Assembly (NCBI GenBank): GCA_045578865.1 | Contig: JAZNLB010000008.1 | Coordinates: forward strand, 1 to 64,000 | Reading direction: 5' to 3' | Source of the DNA: RGIG2041 sp045578865 | GTDB taxonomy: Bacteria > Bacillota > Clostridia > UBA1381 > UMGS1253 | DNA length: 64,000 nt | Shown: positions 8,745 through 18,347 of the stretch, piece by piece | Layout: every line of letters begins with the position of its first letter | Position numbering within the stretch: the stretch's first letter is position 1 | Notes under the pieces: generated by a model | Database searches by the model: none | The model's input: only the letters and a program-made list of their open reading frames with translations | Told to the model about the DNA's origin: nothing | Program-made: the position numbers and the translations under genes

Positions 8745-9643
8745 AACAGGACAAAAACATGAATGGCGTTGTACTGATTCATAAACCCAAAGGGAAAACC
8801 TCGCACGACATGGTAAGTTTTGTACGCAGGTTGTTTGGTATACGCAGGGTAGGGCATACCGGTACACTTGATCCGGATGCGACCGGCGTCTTGCCAATCT
8901 GTCTCGGTATGGCTACTAAGGCTTCGCAGTATATTATGGACAGCGAAAAAGTATATGTTGCACGCATGCAGTTTGGTGTAGCAACGGATACGCAAGATGC
9001 AAGCGGCCGTGTAATTCATAAAACTGAAGTGATACAAACCAAAACCGAAATTCATAATGTTATATGCAGTTTTATTGGCGAAATTGAGCAAATTCCGCCG
9101 ATGTATTCTGCCGTAAAACACAGTGGAAAAAAACTCTACGAACTTGCGCGAGCTGGTATTGAGGTCGAAAGGAAACCACGCAAGGTCACGATACATAATA
9201 TTCATATTCTCGAAATTGACCTCGAAACAAAAACGGCGTTGATTGAAGTGACTTGCAGCAAAGGCACTTATATTCGTACTCTAATAAATGATATCGGTGA
9301 AAAACTTGGTTGCTATGCACATATGGTTTCACTAATTAGGACAAAAAGTGGTGGTTTTGACCTTGATGAAACTTATACCTGTCAATCGTTGGAGGAGATG
9401 AATGAAGAAGGCACCTTACATTCGGCTGTGTTGCCGACCCATGTTGTCTTTAAAAAATATCCTGCAATTATTTTGGATGAAAAAAATACTTGGCGTGCGC
9501 GAAACGGCATGCAGATATTAAATATGAATGCAAGAGACGGACAGCGATACCGAATTTTTGCTGAAGATGAAACTTTTTTATGCCTTTCCGTTGGAATTCA
9601 GGGAGGACATTTGAAAATGCTTACATCCTTTTGGAGTGAATGA
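8741..9643 (+). CDS. truB: tRNA pseudouridine(55) synthase TruB
   Basis: Makes pseudouridine 55 in the T-loop of tRNAs. The 300-residue product has the TruB signature GHTGTLDPDATGVL with the catalytic aspartate at about residue 44, the KGKTSHDMV motif before it, and the conserved SKGTYIRTLINDIG stretch near 168-182. A short C-terminal PUA-like region completes it. The start overlaps the nrnA stop by four bases and a single base separates its stop from ribF, so the whole 3' part of the operon is tightly coupled. Confidence 0.96.
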   Translation: MKQDKNMNGVVLIHKPKGKTSHDMVSFVRRLFGIRRVGHTGTLDPDATGVLPICLGMATKASQYIMDSEKVYVARMQFGVATDTQDASGRVIHKTEVIQTKTEIHNVICSFIGEIEQIPPMYSAVKHSGKKLYELARAGIEVERKPRKVTIHNIHILEIDLETKTALIEVTCSKGTYIRTLINDIGEKLGCYAHMVSLIRTKSGGFDLDETYTCQSLEEMNEEGTLHSAVLPTHVVFKKYPAIILDEKNTWRARNGMQILNMNARDGQRYRIFAEDETFLCLSVGIQGGHLKMLTSFWSE

Positions 9644-9644
9644 T

Positions 9645-10556
9645 ATGTTTGTTTACAAAACAGAATACCCAAAAAAGACTGCGTGCGTGTTAGCGCTCGG
9701 GTGCTTTGATACCGTGCATCTCGGACATAAAAAGCTGATAGAAACCGCACTAAATTGCGCCCGTGAACAAAACATTCCAATGGGCATCTATATGTTCGAA
9801 ACAAGACCTGCCAATATTTTGAATGACTTAAAAAAACAGGATGTATACTCACCGGCTTTGCGCGAGAGTGTTTTTGAAAGTACGGGTTCAAATTTCGTTT
9901 ATTACGAAGTTTTTTCCAAAGAATTCATGTGCATGTCACCGGAAGAATTTGTTGTATATTTAAAAGATAAGTTTGATGTGCAAACCATTGTGGTTGGATT
10001 CAATTATCGTTTTGGCAAGAATGCCTCCGGAGATAGCGCATTACTAATTAAGTTATGCGAAAAACACGGCATAAAAGCTGTTAGTGTACCTGCGGTTTGT
10101 GATCATTTTGGTGTGATCAGTTCAACGCGTATCCGAACCTGCTTGGAAAATGGCAATATACAGAGTGTAAATGCTTTGCTTGGCCGTATGTATGCGTTGG
10201 ATGGCGAAATACAAACAGATCGCGGCGTTGGCCGTGCTCTTGGATTTCCTACTGCAAACATGAAAACGAACGAAAATTTGCTTTTGCCTAAAAATGGTGT
10301 TTATGCTACGATTGCATATATAGACGGCAAAGTTTATCCGTCAGTAACAAATGTTGGTATCAGACCGACTTTCGGTTTGAATACGCCCGGGGTTGAGACA
10401 CATTTGTTGGATTTTAATGATGATTTATATGGAAAACATATTATATTATATTTTCATTCCTTTTTACGAGAAGAAATTACTTTTTCGGATGTATCATCGC
10501 TCAAAAATCAAATTTTATCGGATATAAATTCTGTAAAAAGCCTTTTTGACAAATAA
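9645..10556 (+). CDS. ribF: bifunctional riboflavin kinase/FAD synthetase RibF
   Basis: Converts riboflavin to FMN and then FAD with two ATP. The 303-residue product has the N-terminal FAD synthetase domain with the nucleotidyltransferase motif GCFDTVHLGH (about 19-28) and SSTRIR (about 163-168), followed by the C-terminal kinase domain with GRALGFPTAN, NGVYA and TNVGIRPTF motifs. ATG 9645 is preferred because GGAG lies 8 bases upstream; an in-frame GTG at 9636 overlaps that site. Last gene of the rimP operon. No terminator is visible before glmU. Confidence 0.96.
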   Translation: MFVYKTEYPKKTACVLALGCFDTVHLGHKKLIETALNCAREQNIPMGIYMFETRPANILNDLKKQDVYSPALRESVFESTGSNFVYYEVFSKEFMCMSPEEFVVYLKDKFDVQTIVVGFNYRFGKNASGDSALLIKLCEKHGIKAVSVPAVCDHFGVISSTRIRTCLENGNIQSVNALLGRMYALDGEIQTDRGVGRALGFPTANMKTNENLLLPKNGVYATIAYIDGKVYPSVTNVGIRPTFGLNTPGVETHLLDFNDDLYGKHIILYFHSFLREEITFSDVSSLKNQILSDINSVKSLFDK

Positions 10557-10580
10557 ATTTACAAACATTGCAATTATGAC

Positions 10581-10609
10581 TTGAAAAACTTTTGAAAATA
10601 TGAGACAAT
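10581..10609 (+). promoter_or_regulatory. possible promoter for glmU-prs
   Basis: TTGAAA (10581-10586) and GACAAT (10604-10609) are 17 bases apart in the 88-base gap before glmU. The -10 box is poor, so glmU may simply be read through from ribF. Confidence 0.3.
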
Positions 10610-10644
10610 AAGTAAAGACGAAGTATACAAAGGAGGCGGCGAAC

Positions 10645-12018
10645 TTGACAGACAAAATTATGAGTATAATTCTTGCGGCAAAAGAAAGCAAGGAGATGAA
10701 ATCTATACATCCGACCGGAATGATACCGGTATGCGGAACATGTATGGCTGATTATGTGCTTACGGCTGCATGTGATGCCGGTAGCACGACAAATATTATG
10801 ATTGTCGGTTATGGCGAGGAAGAGATGCGTGAACATTTCGCTGACCGTGTTGTGTTTGAGACGCAAAAAAATCCTGTGGGTACTGCCGATGCGGTGCGCC
10901 ATGCGTTAAAACATATTGAAGGTTTTGACGGCATTTGTTTGGTTTTACCTGCGGATGCCCCTTTGATTGAATCTGACACTTTAGTAGAAGCGATTGAATT
11001 TCACAAAGACTTTGGTAATGCAGCAACAATTATTACTGCGGTTGTAGATAATCCTGATGGCTATGGAAGAATTATCCGTAACAACGCAGGCGATGTTGCA
11101 GGGATCGTAGAGCAAAAAGATGCGGATGCATATGAACTTGAAATCGGCGAAGTAAATTCTTCGATGTATATATTTAATGCGAAAGATCTTTTATATGCAC
11201 TTTCGCATATGGATACACTTTGCAATGGTGAAGACACCAACAACTTAATTCATACATTGGATGTTTTGATTAAATCCGGCAGAAAAGTCGGCGCATACGA
11301 TACGGAAGATTCCAATTCTGTACTCGGTGTAAACGATCGCATTCAACTTTTTGAAGTTGAAGCAATTATGCGCTGGAGAATTAATTTTGAACATATGTTA
11401 AACGGTGTAACGATTTTAGCACCTGAAGCTACCTATATCGAGCCGGGTGTTCAAATCGGGGCTGACACTGTGATTTATCCGAATTGCCACTTGAAAGGCA
11501 ACACAAAAATCGGAAAGCATGTCTGCGTCGGTGCAAATTCGATGATTACGAATTCAACGATTTGCGATGGCGTTGATATATTAAATTCAGTAATTGTAGA
11601 CAGCTATGTGGATAGCGGAACGCATGTTGGTCCGTTTGCCTATCTTCGTCCGAACAGCAAGGTTGGGCAAAATGTCAAAATCGGCGATTTTGTCGAAGTA
11701 AAAAATGCGACCATTGGTGATGGAACCAAAATTTCGCACCTCACTTATGTCGGTGACTCAGATGTTGGCGAACGCGTTAATTTCGGCTGCGGTTGTGTTA
11801 CTGTCAACTATGACGGTAAGAAAAAATACCGTACCGTTATTAATAACGACGCTTTTATCGGCTGTAACACAAACCTCGTTTCTCCGGTAACTGTACAGGA
11901 GGGGGCATATATTGCTGCGGGTTCGACAATTACGGAGAATGTACCTGAAAAAGCACTTGCGATTGCGCGTGCCAGACAGGTGAACAAAACGAACTGGAAA
12001 GACAGGAGGAGCAAGTAA
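10645..12018 (+). CDS. glmU: GlmU-like protein with intact acetyltransferase and divergent uridyltransferase domain
   Basis: GlmU makes UDP-GlcNAc from glucosamine-1-phosphate in two steps. The C-terminal left-handed beta-helix (about 250-457) keeps the acetyltransferase residues: YLRP, EVKNATIG, SHLTY, VNFGCG and VNYDG. The N-terminal domain keeps VGTADA, DAPL, GYGRI, EVNSS and GVNDR. The nucleotide-binding signature LAAGxGTRM..PK is replaced by LAAKESKEM..PT: the two glycines are Lys 13 and Ser 15, the arginine (Arg18 in E. coli) is Glu 17, and the lysine (Lys25) is Thr 24. The frame is intact, so this is not an obvious frameshift. The uridyltransferase step may be weak or absent. TTG 10645 is the start, with GGAGG 8 bases upstream. 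prs follows after three bases. Confidence 0.88.
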   Translation: MTDKIMSIILAAKESKEMKSIHPTGMIPVCGTCMADYVLTAACDAGSTTNIMIVGYGEEEMREHFADRVVFETQKNPVGTADAVRHALKHIEGFDGICLVLPADAPLIESDTLVEAIEFHKDFGNAATIITAVVDNPDGYGRIIRNNAGDVAGIVEQKDADAYELEIGEVNSSMYIFNAKDLLYALSHMDTLCNGEDTNNLIHTLDVLIKSGRKVGAYDTEDSNSVLGVNDRIQLFEVEAIMRWRINFEHMLNGVTILAPEATYIEPGVQIGADTVIYPNCHLKGNTKIGKHVCVGANSMITNSTICDGVDILNSVIVDSYVDSGTHVGPFAYLRPNSKVGQNVKIGDFVEVKNATIGDGTKISHLTYVGDSDVGERVNFGCGCVTVNYDGKKKYRTVINNDAFIGCNTNLVSPVTVQEGAYIAAGSTITENVPEKALAIARARQVNKTNWKDRRSK

Positions 12019-12021
12019 CAA

Positions 12022-12978
12022 ATGATTGCACATGGTAAGAACATTAAGATTTTCTCTGCAAATTCCAACCCTGAACTGACAGCGAAGATCGCTAAAATTC
12101 TCGGGGTGCCGGTAGGCAATTCCAAAGTAACAAAATTTAGTGACGGCGAGATTTCTGTAACATTGAATGAAACTGTTCGCGGTTCGGATGTTTTTGTTGT
12201 ACAATCCACGAATGATCCGGTTAACGACCATTTGATGGAGCTTTTGATTATGATTGATGCGTTAAAGCGCGCATCTGCCGGTAGGATTACGGCGGTGTTG
12301 CCGTATATGGGCTATGCCAGACAGGACAGAAAGGCAAAGGCAAGAGATCCGATTTCAGCAAAGCTTGTTGCCGATTTGATTACAACGGCAGGGGCAGACA
12401 GAGTGCTTACAATGGACCTGCACGCCGCACAGATTCAAGGCTTTTTCAATATCCCGGTAGACCACCTTCTTGGCGCACCTATTTTGGCTCCGGTATACAT
12501 TGAGCGTTTTGGTACAAAGCGTGAGGATGTTGTCGTTGTGTCTCCTGACCTTGGCAGTGTAACACGCGCCAGAAATTTTGCGAATAGATTGGATTGTCCG
12601 CTTGCAATCATTGACAAGAGAAGACCTAAAGCAAATGTGTCTGAGGTCATGAATATCATTGGTGACATCAAGGATAAGACCGTTATCCTTGTTGATGATA
12701 TGATTGATACGGCTGGCACAATTGCGAATGGCGCGAAGGCATTAATGGATTTTGGTGCAAAGGAAATCTATGCTTGCTGCACACACGGCGTACTTTCCGG
12801 ACCGGCTATGGAGCGTATCGAAGCTTCGCCGATTAAGGAGCTGCTTGTTTTAGATACAATTCAGATGCCTGCAGAAAAGAAAATCGACAAAATTAAATTT
12901 GCTTCTGTTGCTCCAGTATTTGCAGAAGCGATCAACAGAATTTATCAGGATGTTTCTGTAAGTACGCTGTTTGACTGA
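12022..12978 (+). CDS. prs: ribose-phosphate pyrophosphokinase
   Basis: Makes PRPP from ribose-5-phosphate and ATP for nucleotide, histidine and NAD synthesis. The 318-residue sequence is class I: RQDRK (ATP loop), DLHAAQIQGFF (catalytic histidine), and the PRPP-binding loop VDDMIDTAGT near residues 224-233. It follows glmU by three bases, an arrangement common in Firmicutes. AGGAGG is 13 bases from the ATG, somewhat long, but no other start fits the conserved N-terminus KIFSANSNPELT. Confidence 0.96.
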   Translation: MIAHGKNIKIFSANSNPELTAKIAKILGVPVGNSKVTKFSDGEISVTLNETVRGSDVFVVQSTNDPVNDHLMELLIMIDALKRASAGRITAVLPYMGYARQDRKAKARDPISAKLVADLITTAGADRVLTMDLHAAQIQGFFNIPVDHLLGAPILAPVYIERFGTKREDVVVVSPDLGSVTRARNFANRLDCPLAIIDKRRPKANVSEVMNIIGDIKDKTVILVDDMIDTAGTIANGAKALMDFGAKEIYACCTHGVLSGPAMERIEASPIKELLVLDTIQMPAEKKIDKIKFASVAPVFAEAINRIYQDVSVSTLFD

Positions 12979-12996
12979 TTGTTTTAGTACATATTT

Positions 12997-13027
12997 AAAA
13001 GGTTAGGTAGTTAATGCCTGACCTTTT
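12997..13027 (+). terminator. terminator after prs
   Basis: A 13-bp stem with two wobble pairs (12997-13009 with 13015-13027) runs into TTTTT, directly upstream of the pth ribosome site. It probably separates glmU-prs from pth-mfd, with some read-through. Confidence 0.6.
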
Positions 13028-13049
13028 TGTTGTAAAAGGAGGAGTGGGT

Positions 13050-13634
13050 ATGTATCTGGTTGCCGGGCTCGGTAATCCGGGGGATAAGTACGCCATGACG
13101 CGACATAACATCGGGTTTGTAGCCCTGGATTATTTGGCTGATTTCTATCATACGAAAATCAACAAGATTAAACATAAAGCGCTTATGGGCGAGTGTATCA
13201 TTGCAGGTGAAAAAGTTTTGCTTGCAAAACCGCAGACATTTATGAATTTAAGCGGAGAAAGCCTGCGTGAAATCTCGTCGTTTTATAAAATTCCGCCGGA
13301 AAACATTATCGTGATATATGATGATAAGGCATTAGCGCCCGGCTCTGTACGCATTCGCAAAAAAGGCTCCGACGGCGGCCATAACGGCATGAAGTCTATT
13401 ATATATCAATTAACGAGTGATAACTTTTCCCGTATTCGCATAGGCATCGGAATGCCGCCCGGTGAAGGTGAAAATTTAGTTGGTCATGTTCTTGGGAAAT
13501 TTTCAAATGAAGAAGTAAAAACCCTGGAAAAAATTATAGAAAAGGTCCCGAATATATTGTCATGCATTATCCAAGAAGGTGCGGATGTGGCAGCGGGAAA
13601 GTACAATGTAACCGTAAAATCCCAAAGTAATTAG
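13050..13634 (+). CDS. pth: peptidyl-tRNA hydrolase
   Basis: Releases tRNA from prematurely dropped peptidyl-tRNA. The 194-residue product has the family motifs GLGNPGDKYAMTRHNIGF (catalytic His about residue 20), KPQTFMNLSG, the DDKALAPGSVRIR loop and GGHNGMKSI. The start at ATG 13050 has AGGAGG 8 bases upstream; a frame starting at 13014 lies inside the terminator and is rejected. mfd begins 15 bases downstream, the usual Firmicutes pairing. Confidence 0.95.
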   Translation: MYLVAGLGNPGDKYAMTRHNIGFVALDYLADFYHTKINKIKHKALMGECIIAGEKVLLAKPQTFMNLSGESLREISSFYKIPPENIIVIYDDKALAPGSVRIRKKGSDGGHNGMKSIIYQLTSDNFSRIRIGIGMPPGEGENLVGHVLGKFSNEEVKTLEKIIEKVPNILSCIIQEGADVAAGKYNVTVKSQSN

Positions 13635-13649
13635 ACAGAGGTGAGCAAT

Positions 13650-16600
13650 GTGCACATTTTGAATGTCTTGCGTGAAAGTGCAGAATTTAATCAAATTACA
13701 AATACGATTGTACACGGCGTATCGCCGGTAAATGTGCTTTGCTCCAACACAGCGCAAAAAGCGCACTTTTTAGCGAGTTTAATGCATAAAAAACCGCAGA
13801 AGGCCTTAGTGATATTAAACTCTGATTATGAAGCGAAAAAATTTTATGAAGACTTGAAATTCTTTTTAGGTGTACGAGCACAACTGTTTGTACGAAAAGA
13901 TTATATTTACCATGATGTGGATAGCGTAAGCCGTGAAACAGTTTTTTCAAGGCTTCTTGTGCTATATGAGGTATTAAACAACGAAGAGGTCATTGTAGTT
14001 ACCAGCATCGAGGCACTTTTCCAATACACGGTTCCGCCGAAGGTGTTTGCATCAAATATGCTCAATTTTAAACTCGGTGCTATATATGATTTAGAGTCAT
14101 TGTCTGAAAATCTAATTAGCATGGGTTATGAAAGATGCGATACGGTTGAAGGTGTTGGGCAATTTTCGCTACGCGGTGGAATATTGGATGTGTTCACGCC
14201 AAACTATGATATGCCTATTCGTATCGAGTTTTTTGATGATGAAGTTGACTCTATCCGTTATTTTGACATATCCACCCAAGTATCGGTCGAAAAGATTGAA
14301 AATGCCGTTGTGATTGTTTGCAGAGAGACGGTTTACAGCGTGGAGCAGATAAACGAAATCGTCAGCGATTTAAAAAAAGAGCTGAAAACTTATGAAAAAA
14401 AAGAAAATGAAGATGTATGTAACCGCTTGCGTATTGACATAGAAAATTTTTCCGAAAAGTATTACTTTGCATCTTCAGACAGATATATTCATAAGATTTA
14501 CCCTGAAATTTCAACACTTTTAGACTATTTTGAAGATGCATATGTTTTTATAGACGAGCCGAAAATGGTATCGCAAAACGCCAAATCGGTAGAAATTGAA
14601 ATGGCAGAAGTTCTCAGTGAGCTTATGGAGCGTGGGATGATTTTGCCGAAGACAACAGGGTTGTGGGTAGGATATAAAGCGGTTGTTAAACAACTTTTGG
14701 AAAAGCGCGTCGTTACATTATCTTCAATTCATGCTGCTGCAACAGAATTTCGACCGGCGGCATCGTATAATTTATTCTCCCGATCCATAAACAGCTTTCA
14801 TGGCAAGATGGATTTTTTAAAAGAAGATTTGGCTGCATATCATCACGAGGGCAAGACGGTATTATTATTGGCAGGTGCGTCATCACGCGCAGAGAGTTTT
14901 TCTACAGATTTAAACAATGAAAATATTGAGTGCGTATACATTAAAACACCTGAAATATGCAACAGAGGGGTATTGTCCGTAAGTACAGGCAGTTTGTCCG
15001 GTGGCTTTATATATTCGGACATTGGATTTGTGTTAATCAGTGATCGCGAGGTTTTTCGCGAAGAAAAGCGAAGAAACAAACGCACTGTTTTGCCGGACGG
15101 AACAAGTAAAATTCGTACTTTTGCTGATATCCGCCCGGGTGACTATGTTGTGCATCAGGCGCACGGTATTGGCAAATACGAAGGAATTGTTAAACTAACG
15201 GTTGAAGGCGTAGTTAAGGACTACTTAAAAGTTTCCTATCAAGGTACGGACAATTTATATGTACCGGTTGAACAGTTAGATGTATTATTTAAATATATCG
15301 GCGGCACAGATAAACGGGTTAAAGTTAACAAACTCGGCGGAATGGATTGGAGTAAGGCAAAAGCACGCGTTAAAGCCTCTACATCTGAATTGGCACAGTA
15401 CCTAATTCGACTCTACGCAGAGCGTTCGCGCCTTAAAGGTCACGCCTTTGCACCGGATACGCTTTGGCAGCGTGAATTCGAAGACGGTTTCGGTTATACA
15501 GAAACGCCTGACCAGTTGCGTAGTATTGAAGAAGTAAAAAAAGATATGGAAGCAGAACGCCCGATGGATCGCTTGCTTTGCGGTGATGTAGGATATGGCA
15601 AAACAGAGGTTGCCATTCGTGCTGCATTTAAAGCTGTTATGGATTCTAAGCAGGTTGCTTATTTAGTGCCGACAACCATTTTGGCTATGCAACATTATCA
15701 TACATTTGCACAGCGAATGCAGGACTATCCGATTAAAGTTGAGATGCTTTCCAGGTTCAGAACGCCGACAGAACAAAAAAAGATTATACAAAAACTTAAA
15801 ACAGGCGAAATTGATGTGGTTATCGGAACACATCGAATTTTACAAAAGGATTTAGAATTCAAAGACCTCGGACTGCTTATTATAGATGAAGAACAGAGAT
15901 TTGGCGTGGCACACAAAGAAAAATTGAAAGAAATTCGAAAAAATATCGATGTTTTGACATTGACAGCGACGCCGATTCCTCGCACGCTTCATATGGCTAT
16001 GGTTAACATTCGAGATATGAGTGTGATTACGCAGCCGCCGCAAAATCGCTATCCTGTACAAACTTATGTTATGGAACACAACGAAACGGTAATTGCGGAT
16101 GCCATTAAAAAAGAGCTTGCGCGAGGTGGCCAGGTCTACTACTTGTATAACCGTGTAAACGGTATTCACACAAAAGCGACACAACTTCAACACCTGATCC
16201 CTGAAGCACGAATCGGCATCGGCCACGGAAAAATGGGGGAAGAGGCGTTAGAGCGCGTAATGCTCGACTTCGTCCAAGGCGAAACGAACATATTGGTGTG
16301 CACAACCATTATTGAGACTGGTCTTGATATTTCTAATGTGAACACAATTATCATAGAAAATGCAGACAAAATGGGTCTTGCACAACTCTATCAGTTGCGC
16401 GGACGAGTAGGCAGATCTAATCGTTTGGCCTATGCATACCTCACTTACAGTAAAAGTTATGTCATGAGCGAGATTGCTTTAAAGCGTTTGAGCGCTATTC
16501 GAGAGTTTACGGAGTTTGGCTCTGGATTTAAGATTGCTATGCGTGACTTGGAAATTCGTGGTGCAGGTAATTTGCTTGGCGAGCAACAGCACGGACATAT

Positions 16601-17135
16601 GGATGCTGTCGGATATGACATGTACTGCAAATTGCTCAAGGAAAGCGTAGATGAATTAAGTGGTAAGGCGCCGAAAGCAAATTTTGAAACATCAATCGAT
16701 TTTCATGTCAGCGCACATATTCCGGAATGTTACATTCACAGTCAGGAAGTGCGAATTGATATATATAAGCGCATTGCGGCGATTGTGGATTTGCAGGACC
16801 GCTATGCGGTGGAAGAAGAGCTTGAAGACCGTTTTGGCGACATGCCTAAATCTGTTGTCAATGTTTTGGATGTTGCGCTGATAAAGGCGTATGCCAAGGA
16901 TTTGGCAATATCGGAAATTTTGGAAAAAGACGATGGTGTTCTTTTGCGATTTGACGCTTCGAGTGCGGATATGAAAGTGATATTAACCATTGCCGGTGAA
17001 TATAACGGAGAGGTTTTGTTTTCCGCAGGCGAACGCCCATATCTACTGTATAAGACTAAAATACAAACATCAGAAGAAAAAATGAAGAATGTTAAGTTTA
17101 TGTTACAACGCATGAAAGAATTGCAGTCTTTCTGA
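13650..17135 (+). CDS. mfd: transcription-repair coupling factor
   Basis: Mfd is an ATP-driven translocase that removes stalled RNA polymerase and recruits UvrA. The 1161-residue product has the N-terminal UvrB-like domains (about 1-350), the polymerase-interaction domain (GDYVVHQAHGIGKYEGI, about 500), the helicase core with GDVGYGKTE (Walker A), DEEQRFGV (DEEQ box), TATPIPRTL, and QLRGRVGRS (motif VI), and the C-terminal TRCF domain. I place the start at GTG 13650, which has GAGG 8 bases upstream; GTG 13641 overlaps that site. The promoter of the next gene lies inside its last codons. Confidence 0.95.
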   Translation: MHILNVLRESAEFNQITNTIVHGVSPVNVLCSNTAQKAHFLASLMHKKPQKALVILNSDYEAKKFYEDLKFFLGVRAQLFVRKDYIYHDVDSVSRETVFSRLLVLYEVLNNEEVIVVTSIEALFQYTVPPKVFASNMLNFKLGAIYDLESLSENLISMGYERCDTVEGVGQFSLRGGILDVFTPNYDMPIRIEFFDDEVDSIRYFDISTQVSVEKIENAVVIVCRETVYSVEQINEIVSDLKKELKTYEKKENEDVCNRLRIDIENFSEKYYFASSDRYIHKIYPEISTLLDYFEDAYVFIDEPKMVSQNAKSVEIEMAEVLSELMERGMILPKTTGLWVGYKAVVKQLLEKRVVTLSSIHAAATEFRPAASYNLFSRSINSFHGKMDFLKEDLAAYHHEGKTVLLLAGASSRAESFSTDLNNENIECVYIKTPEICNRGVLSVSTGSLSGGFIYSDIGFVLISDREVFREEKRRNKRTVLPDGTSKIRTFADIRPGDYVVHQAHGIGKYEGIVKLTVEGVVKDYLKVSYQGTDNLYVPVEQLDVLFKYIGGTDKRVKVNKLGGMDWSKAKARVKASTSELAQYLIRLYAERSRLKGHAFAPDTLWQREFEDGFGYTETPDQLRSIEEVKKDMEAERPMDRLLCGDVGYGKTEVAIRAAFKAVMDSKQVAYLVPTTILAMQHYHTFAQRMQDYPIKVEMLSRFRTPTEQKKIIQKLKTGEIDVVIGTHRILQKDLEFKDLGLLIIDEEQRFGVAHKEKLKEIRKNIDVLTLTATPIPRTLHMAMVNIRDMSVITQPPQNRYPVQTYVMEHNETVIADAIKKELARGGQVYYLYNRVNGIHTKATQLQHLIPEARIGIGHGKMGEEALERVMLDFVQGETNILVCTTIIETGLDISNVNTIIIENADKMGLAQLYQLRGRVGRSNRLAYAYLTYSKSYVMSEIALKRLSAIREFTEFGSGFKIAMRDLEIRGAGNLLGEQQHGHMDAVGYDMYCKLLKESVDELSGKAPKANFETSIDFHVSAHIPECYIHSQEVRIDIYKRIAAIVDLQDRYAVEEELEDRFGDMPKSVVNVLDVALIKAYAKDLAISEILEKDDGVLLRFDASSADMKVILTIAGEYNGEVLFSAGERPYLLYKTKIQTSEEKMKNVKFMLQRMKELQSF

Positions 17136-17149
17136 ATTCTTGTTATAAT
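17121..17149 (+). promoter_or_regulatory. promoter for the foldase lipoprotein gene
   Basis: TTGCAG (17121-17126) and TATAAT (17144-17149) with 17-base spacing, partly inside the 3' end of mfd. Confidence 0.6.
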
Positions 17150-17192
17150 GTATACAAGAGTTTGTAAAATGTATATTTAAGGAGAGATAAAC

Positions 17193-18230
17193 ATGAAAAA
17201 ATATTCAGTTTTGGGCATAGTGCTTGTTTTGATGTTTATGGTTAGCACATTTACAGGTTGTGAGGTAGTAGATGTTTCTGAAGTGTTAACAATCAACGGT
17301 GAAGTGGTAACCGGCGGTGTGTTTAATTTTATGCTCGATTCTTTCAAGAGCGAAATTGCCGACGCAATTGGATTCGATGCTGCGGATTCTGAAAAGTGGA
17401 AGACTGAGGAAATTGATAACCGCAAAGCTATAGATGTCGCTAAAGACAAGACAATTGATGAGCTTGTGTTAATTTGGGTTCAGGCGCAAAAGGCAGAGGC
17501 TGAAGGTATTGAATTGACCGCACAAGAGCTTTCTAATTTGGACAGAAATTACAATTCGTTAGTTGAACAGTATGGCGGCGTCGAAGCCTTTAACCGCCAG
17601 CTTTCCAAGTGTCAGGTAACGAAAGATTCTGTAAAAAATATACTCAAAAAGATTATCCTTTCATCCAAACTGCAACAAAAGTATGTCATGGAAGACGAGA
17701 CGCTGAACAATGTTTCTGAGGAAGAACTTCGGGCGCAGTATGAGAACTTAAAGACAGAGTTTTATTCGAACTCCATCTTTGCTAAGCATATATTGGTGTT
17801 GTTTAGCGATCCTGCCAGTGGCACCGAAAGAACAAAGGATGAAGCAAAAGCAGAGGCACAAAAGATTTTAGATCGTGTAAATGCCGGAGAAGATTTTGAA
17901 AAGTTGATGAAAGAATTTTCTGAAGATAGCGAAATTTCTTATGACGGCTATAGTTTTACACACAACGACCGTCAATTTGTGCAGGCGTTTGACGACGGTG
18001 CGTATGCATTGGAAGTTGGAGAAGTAAGCGGATTGGTAGAAACGGAGTATGGCTACCACATCATTAAAAGATTGCCTTCAAAAGAAACATTTGATGCGTA
18101 TGAAGACATAAAAGACCAATTAAAATCGCAAGTTGCGTATGAGCGTTACTCTGCACTTGCAAAAGACACATGGGTAGCTGAGGCGAAGGTTGAAAAGAAT
18201 ACAAAAGTATTAGATAAAATCAAATATTAA
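17193..18230 (+). CDS. parvulin-type peptidyl-prolyl isomerase lipoprotein (PrsA/SurA-like)
   Basis: Extracytoplasmic foldase candidate of 345 residues. A lipoprotein signal peptide (hydrophobic 6-22, lipobox TFTGC with the modified Cys at 23) anchors it to the outer face of the membrane. Residues about 25-185 form a SurA/PrsA-like N-terminal helical domain and residues about 193-290 a parvulin domain with AKHILV, an FEKLMKEFSED helix and the GYHIIKRL end. By family it assists folding of secreted proteins such as PBPs. It has its own promoter and terminator, so it is a single-gene unit. Whether it is the sole PrsA is not visible here. Confidence 0.88.
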   Translation: MKKYSVLGIVLVLMFMVSTFTGCEVVDVSEVLTINGEVVTGGVFNFMLDSFKSEIADAIGFDAADSEKWKTEEIDNRKAIDVAKDKTIDELVLIWVQAQKAEAEGIELTAQELSNLDRNYNSLVEQYGGVEAFNRQLSKCQVTKDSVKNILKKIILSSKLQQKYVMEDETLNNVSEEELRAQYENLKTEFYSNSIFAKHILVLFSDPASGTERTKDEAKAEAQKILDRVNAGEDFEKLMKEFSEDSEISYDGYSFTHNDRQFVQAFDDGAYALEVGEVSGLVETEYGYHIIKRLPSKETFDAYEDIKDQLKSQVAYERYSALAKDTWVAEAKVEKNTKVLDKIKY

Positions 18231-18235
18231 GTTGA

Positions 18236-18274
18236 AAAATATGCCCTAAGATCAAGACTCTTGGGGCATATTTT
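18236..18274 (+). terminator. terminator of the foldase gene
   Basis: A 16-bp stem (18236-18251 with 18259-18274, one wobble) is followed by a T-run, immediately after the stop codon. Confidence 0.8.
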
Positions 18275-18312
18275 TTGTTTGTATACAATTCGTGAATCCT
18301 ATGTGAATTTAC

Positions 18313-18342
18313 TTGCTAATTCTATGTAAAGTGTGTTATACT
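18313..18342 (+). promoter_or_regulatory. promoter of uvrB-uvrA
   Basis: TTGCTA (18313-18318) and TATACT (18337-18342), 18-base spacing. A LexA-like box follows at once (18348-18359). Confidence 0.55.
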
Positions 18343-18347
18343 AATAG

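Noticed and set aside
8384..9205. A 273-codon minus-strand frame opposite nrnA-truB
   Set aside because: It lies wholly antisense to two well-supported genes with continuous family motifs, and has no family signature or ribosome site.
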